Of a DNA stretch of 64,000 nucleotides, positions 62,228-64,000 are shown one piece after another. The position numbers and the translations under genes are program-made. The first letter of the stretch is position 1, and each line of letters begins with the position of its first letter. Under the pieces are notes generated by a model. It was not told where the DNA came from, searched no databases, and saw nothing but the letters and a program-made list of their open reading frames with translations. This stretch comes from CAWBYL01 sp963793025 (lineage in GTDB: Bacteria; Actinomycetota; Acidimicrobiia; Acidimicrobiales; Acidimicrobilacustridaceae): contig CAWBYL010000001.1 of NCBI GenBank assembly GCA_963793025.1, positions 310,001 to 374,000 on the forward strand, in the 5' to 3' direction.

Positions 62228-62268
62228 CTCACTTCCGACGTCTTCCCTGTTCAGAGCAGTGCCCGGGG
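62224..62268 (+). repeat. Right copy of an imperfect direct repeat flanking the island
   Basis: It begins GCACCTCACTTCCGACGT and runs into the tRNA-Leu 3' end. It is the counterpart of 55578-55620. The tRNA-derived part is conserved only here. Confidence 0.5.
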
Positions 62269-62314
62269 TGGGGTTCGAACCCACACGCCCCCGGAGGGGC
62301 TGGGGGGTTTAAGT
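62260..62314 (-). tRNA. 3' half of tRNA-Leu(TAA), probable attachment-site remnant
   Basis: On the minus strand: anticodon loop with TTAA (anticodon TAA), a long variable arm GCCCC/GGGGC, T-stem GTGGG with loop TTCGAAC and stem CCCAC, then the acceptor 3' strand CCCGGGC-A. The 5' half of the tRNA is absent upstream. Sequences starting at the anticodon loop and running to the tRNA 3' end are typical integration attB/attR segments. Confidence 0.72.
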
Positions 62315-62717
62315 GTCACCTGCTGGGTCCAAGTGGTGCTGCTCAGTTCCACCGCGTTGTGCCTGACCAGGAGTTTCTCCCAACGGGCCGTCCAGCCGGT
62401 GCGGCCGAGTGGGACCTCGTCGCGAGCAGTTCGTGAGCATCTTGTGAGCGCGCCGGGCCCTCCTCGGACCGTCACCTGGTCCTCGCTTCCCCCGATGACG
62501 GACCGGCTCGGCCCGTTCGACGCACGGACCTCGTGCCACCTCGGAGGGCGAGCCGACACAGCGGAAGCGAGAGTGCCCGACCAGGGACCGGGACCAGATC
62601 CGGGACCGATCTCGGGATCGAATCCGGGACCAGCCAGTCTCGCTCCGCTCGTCCTCACTGGCGGTAGGCGATGCGAAGAGCGTCGACCGCACCGAAGGGA
62701 TCGCGGGAGGATGCGGC
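62315..62717. other. 403-bp gap with a degenerate 12-bp tandem repeat
   Basis: It contains GGGACCAGATCC, GGGACCGATCTC, GGGATCGAATCC, GGGACCAGCCAG as four head-to-tail 12-mers (62590-62637). No gene was recognised. Confidence 0.45.
62590..62637 (+). repeat. Four degenerate 12-bp tandem repeats
   Basis: Iteron-like GGGAyCnnnnCC units in a non-coding gap beside the integrase/tRNA remnant. Confidence 0.5.
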
Positions 62718-63056
62718 ATGAGTGACGTGCCCTATCCCACTGACCAGGAGCGTCTGGTCTCGAACATCCGCGACGAACTGCAGGCGCAGGTCGCGCTGAG
62801 GAGTCTCGCACTCGACGACGAAACGCTCGACGGCCTCGCGGCCGGCATCGCCACGAGCATCGACTACGGCTTCGATGTGACCTGGGCTCCTCGCTGGGTG
62901 AAGGACAACCACCCGCACCGGTGGGTCGAGGGCCGAGGGACACCGGCGGAGTCACATTTCGTCGAGTGCCTCCGCTGTCGGGTGATCACCCAGCATCCAT
63001 CAGCCGAGGCCAGCGATGAATGGTGGGAAGGGCACGTCGCGATTGCCCACCAGTGA
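62718..63056 (+). CDS. Unknown small protein with CxxC and C-terminal His
   Basis: 112 residues. DELQAQVALRSLALDDETLD is helical. The C-terminal FVECLRCRVITQHPSAEASD-EWWEGHVAIAHQ has a CxxC and two spaced His, a possible zinc site. No family is recognised. The ATG follows GCGGGAGGATGCGGC (a purine-rich run about 8-14 nt upstream). Confidence 0.55.
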   Translation: MSDVPYPTDQERLVSNIRDELQAQVALRSLALDDETLDGLAAGIATSIDYGFDVTWAPRWVKDNHPHRWVEGRGTPAESHFVECLRCRVITQHPSAEASDEWWEGHVAIAHQ

Positions 63057-63123
63057 CCGACAGTCACCGGTCCCGCCCGTGGTTCGGGGACCCGTACCGG
63101 CCGCATAGCGATAGACCGTTCGC

Positions 63124-63651
63124 ATGCCCCTCGACTGGGAAACAAGCCGGGACCTCGGGCCCTACATCGACATCCACTTGGCGTACGAACTCAAGTACCT
63201 CCTCGTCACCTCAACCACCTGGACGGCAGTTCGAGCCGAAGGCGTGCGGGCGAAGTGGCCAGACCACCTGGTGGTCATCGCCCTGGAGTCTGCATTCGTG
63301 CACACGCGGACGATCTGCGAGTTCCTACGCCTCCGCGAGGGGTGGTCGAAGGATCGCTCGCCCCACCGTCCTACCGACCTGCCACTCTGGACCGCCTACG
63401 AGAGCGCTATGCACATGAAGGTGCTCCATCCAGATCCCCGACGGCCCTACCAACCTGGCGAGCAGGCGGGCGACGATCTGCAGACTCGTGTCGTCGATCT
63501 CGCTGGGGAAGCACTCCGTGCGTGGGACGAAGTCGCCGATCAACCCGAGATGGCAGAGTTCCGTCCTCAGATGATGCGCGCTCGGATCACAGCCGTTGCA
63601 GAGGCAGCACACGCGGCCCGACGACTCGGGGTGGCGCGGGTCTTCGCCTGA
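63124..63651 (+). CDS. Unknown helical protein
   Basis: 175 residues, mostly helical: DIHLAYELKYLLVTSTTWTA, HLVVIALESAFVHTRTICEF and RITAVAEAAHAARRLGV. It has one Cys and no membrane helix or known motif. It might be a HEPN- or abortive-infection-like helical protein, but no R-x4-6-H motif is seen. It is 67 bp downstream of the previous gene on the same strand. Confidence 0.5.
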   Translation: MPLDWETSRDLGPYIDIHLAYELKYLLVTSTTWTAVRAEGVRAKWPDHLVVIALESAFVHTRTICEFLRLREGWSKDRSPHRPTDLPLWTAYESAMHMKVLHPDPRRPYQPGEQAGDDLQTRVVDLAGEALRAWDEVADQPEMAEFRPQMMRARITAVAEAAHAARRLGVARVFA

Positions 63652-63722
63652 GGCCTGAAGGCCGCTGGTCCACGGCTGGGATGCCGCCCCTCAACCGGCG
63701 TCTCGGGATATCGGGAACACAA

Positions 63723-64000
63723 CTACGCACGACTGCCAAGGACCTCAGCGATCAGCGCGTCGAGATCCATGGTCACGACGGTGCCGTCATCGGCGGTCAC
63801 CTGGTTGAACTGTTCGAGCCGCTCGGCAGGGAGTCTGGCGAGGAACTCTCGGAACCCTCCAAGCAGGATCCGAACACCGTCGCGGGTCAGGAACTCGCGC
63901 CATTCGAAGTCCGCGCCATCGATCTGAACCGAACACCTGACGAGGCCGAGATGTGCGACACGACCGTGGATCTGCTTGAGGTCCTTGGTCAGACGTCGGC
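63723..64000 (-). CDS. C-terminal part of an unknown protein (runs off window)
   Basis: A frame open from the window edge to a TAG at 63723-63725 gives 92 residues: RRLTKDLKQIHGRVAHLGLV, CSVQIDGADFEWREFLTRDG and VRILLGGFREFLARLPAERL, ending DLDALIAEVLGSRA. Amino-acid composition and length support a real gene, but no start is in the window. Family not recognised. Confidence 0.55.
   Translation of the reverse strand, partial: RRLTKDLKQIHGRVAHLGLVRCSVQIDGADFEWREFLTRDGVRILLGGFREFLARLPAERLEQFNQVTADDGTVVTMDLDALIAEVLGSRA

Noticed and set aside
62260..62314. A complete tRNA-Leu gene
   Set aside because: The 5' half (acceptor, D arm) is missing upstream. Only anticodon loop to 3' end is present.

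Overview
The window is a GC-rich (about 70% by eye) actinobacterial chromosome segment. Gene content points to an environmental Acidimicrobiia-like lineage: several acyl-CoA dehydrogenases, three F420-type luciferase-like oxidoreductases, a flavin reductase, part of an ethylmalonyl-CoA pathway, SUF iron-sulfur assembly, a sulfotransferase and many conserved actinobacterial unknowns. The taxonomic call is an inference from gene families only. Many first genes of transcripts have a TAnnnT -10 hexamer 6-9 nt before the start codon, so leaderless mRNAs seem common.

Layout. 0-5.2 kb: acyl-CoA dehydrogenase, a vapBC-type toxin-antitoxin pair, a metallo-beta-lactamase hydrolase and a GH65 glycoside phosphorylase. 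5.2-8.5 kb: sufC-sufS-sufU and a DsbA-like protein. 8.6-10.7 kb: two secreted surface proteins, one with six 38-residue Cys-pair repeats and an LPYTG motif. 10.8-17.8 kb: a conserved unknown, a DUF389 membrane protein, a frameshifted sugar-binding lipoprotein, a two-component system with a divergent membrane gene, an FtsX remnant and a PAP2 phosphatase. 17.9-23.2 kb (minus strand): sufB, a secreted protein, a four-Cys protein, sufD (frameshifted), a Rieske ferredoxin, a second sufC and a pterin dehydratase. 23.3-30 kb: two F420 oxidoreductases, DUF2752, gamma-carbonic anhydrase, flavin reductase, MBL hydrolase, mutY, a frameshifted methyltransferase and a frameshifted MaoC dehydratase. 30-36.6 kb: amidohydrolase, a methylsuccinyl-CoA-type dehydrogenase, DUF1206 and two HpcH/CitE lyases. 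With the MaoC gene, these form the lower arm of an ethylmalonyl-CoA pathway. 36.6-52.1 kb: DUF885, dienelactone hydrolase, aldo/keto reductase, nucleoside hydrolase, fumarase, oligopeptide-type binding protein, an F420 oxidoreductase, VOC protein, acyl-CoA dehydrogenase, a NuoF-like protein and a large catalase. 52.2-55.5 kb: an ECF sigma/YCII pair and an ArsR/SRPBCC/DinB operon.

55.6-62.3 kb looks like an accessory island. An imperfect direct repeat of about 45 bp lies at each end. The right end carries the 3' half of a tRNA-Leu(TAA) and an integrase N-terminal fragment. Cargo includes a sigma/anti-sigma-like pair, a sulfotransferase, DUF4188, a methyltransferase and a broken toxin-antitoxin module. 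62.7-64 kb holds two unknown genes and a partial one.

The most notable signal is a near-identical 20-bp dyad, ATTTCTCCTAYGGCGRTAGT, immediately upstream of three suf transcription units (sufCSU, sufD and sufB) and seen nowhere else in the window. It suggests one regulator unites a dispersed SUF regulon. Several otherwise intact genes (sufD, the MaoC hydratase, a methyltransferase, a binding lipoprotein) are each repaired by removing one or two single bases. This looks more like sequencing or assembly error than gene death and should be kept in mind throughout.
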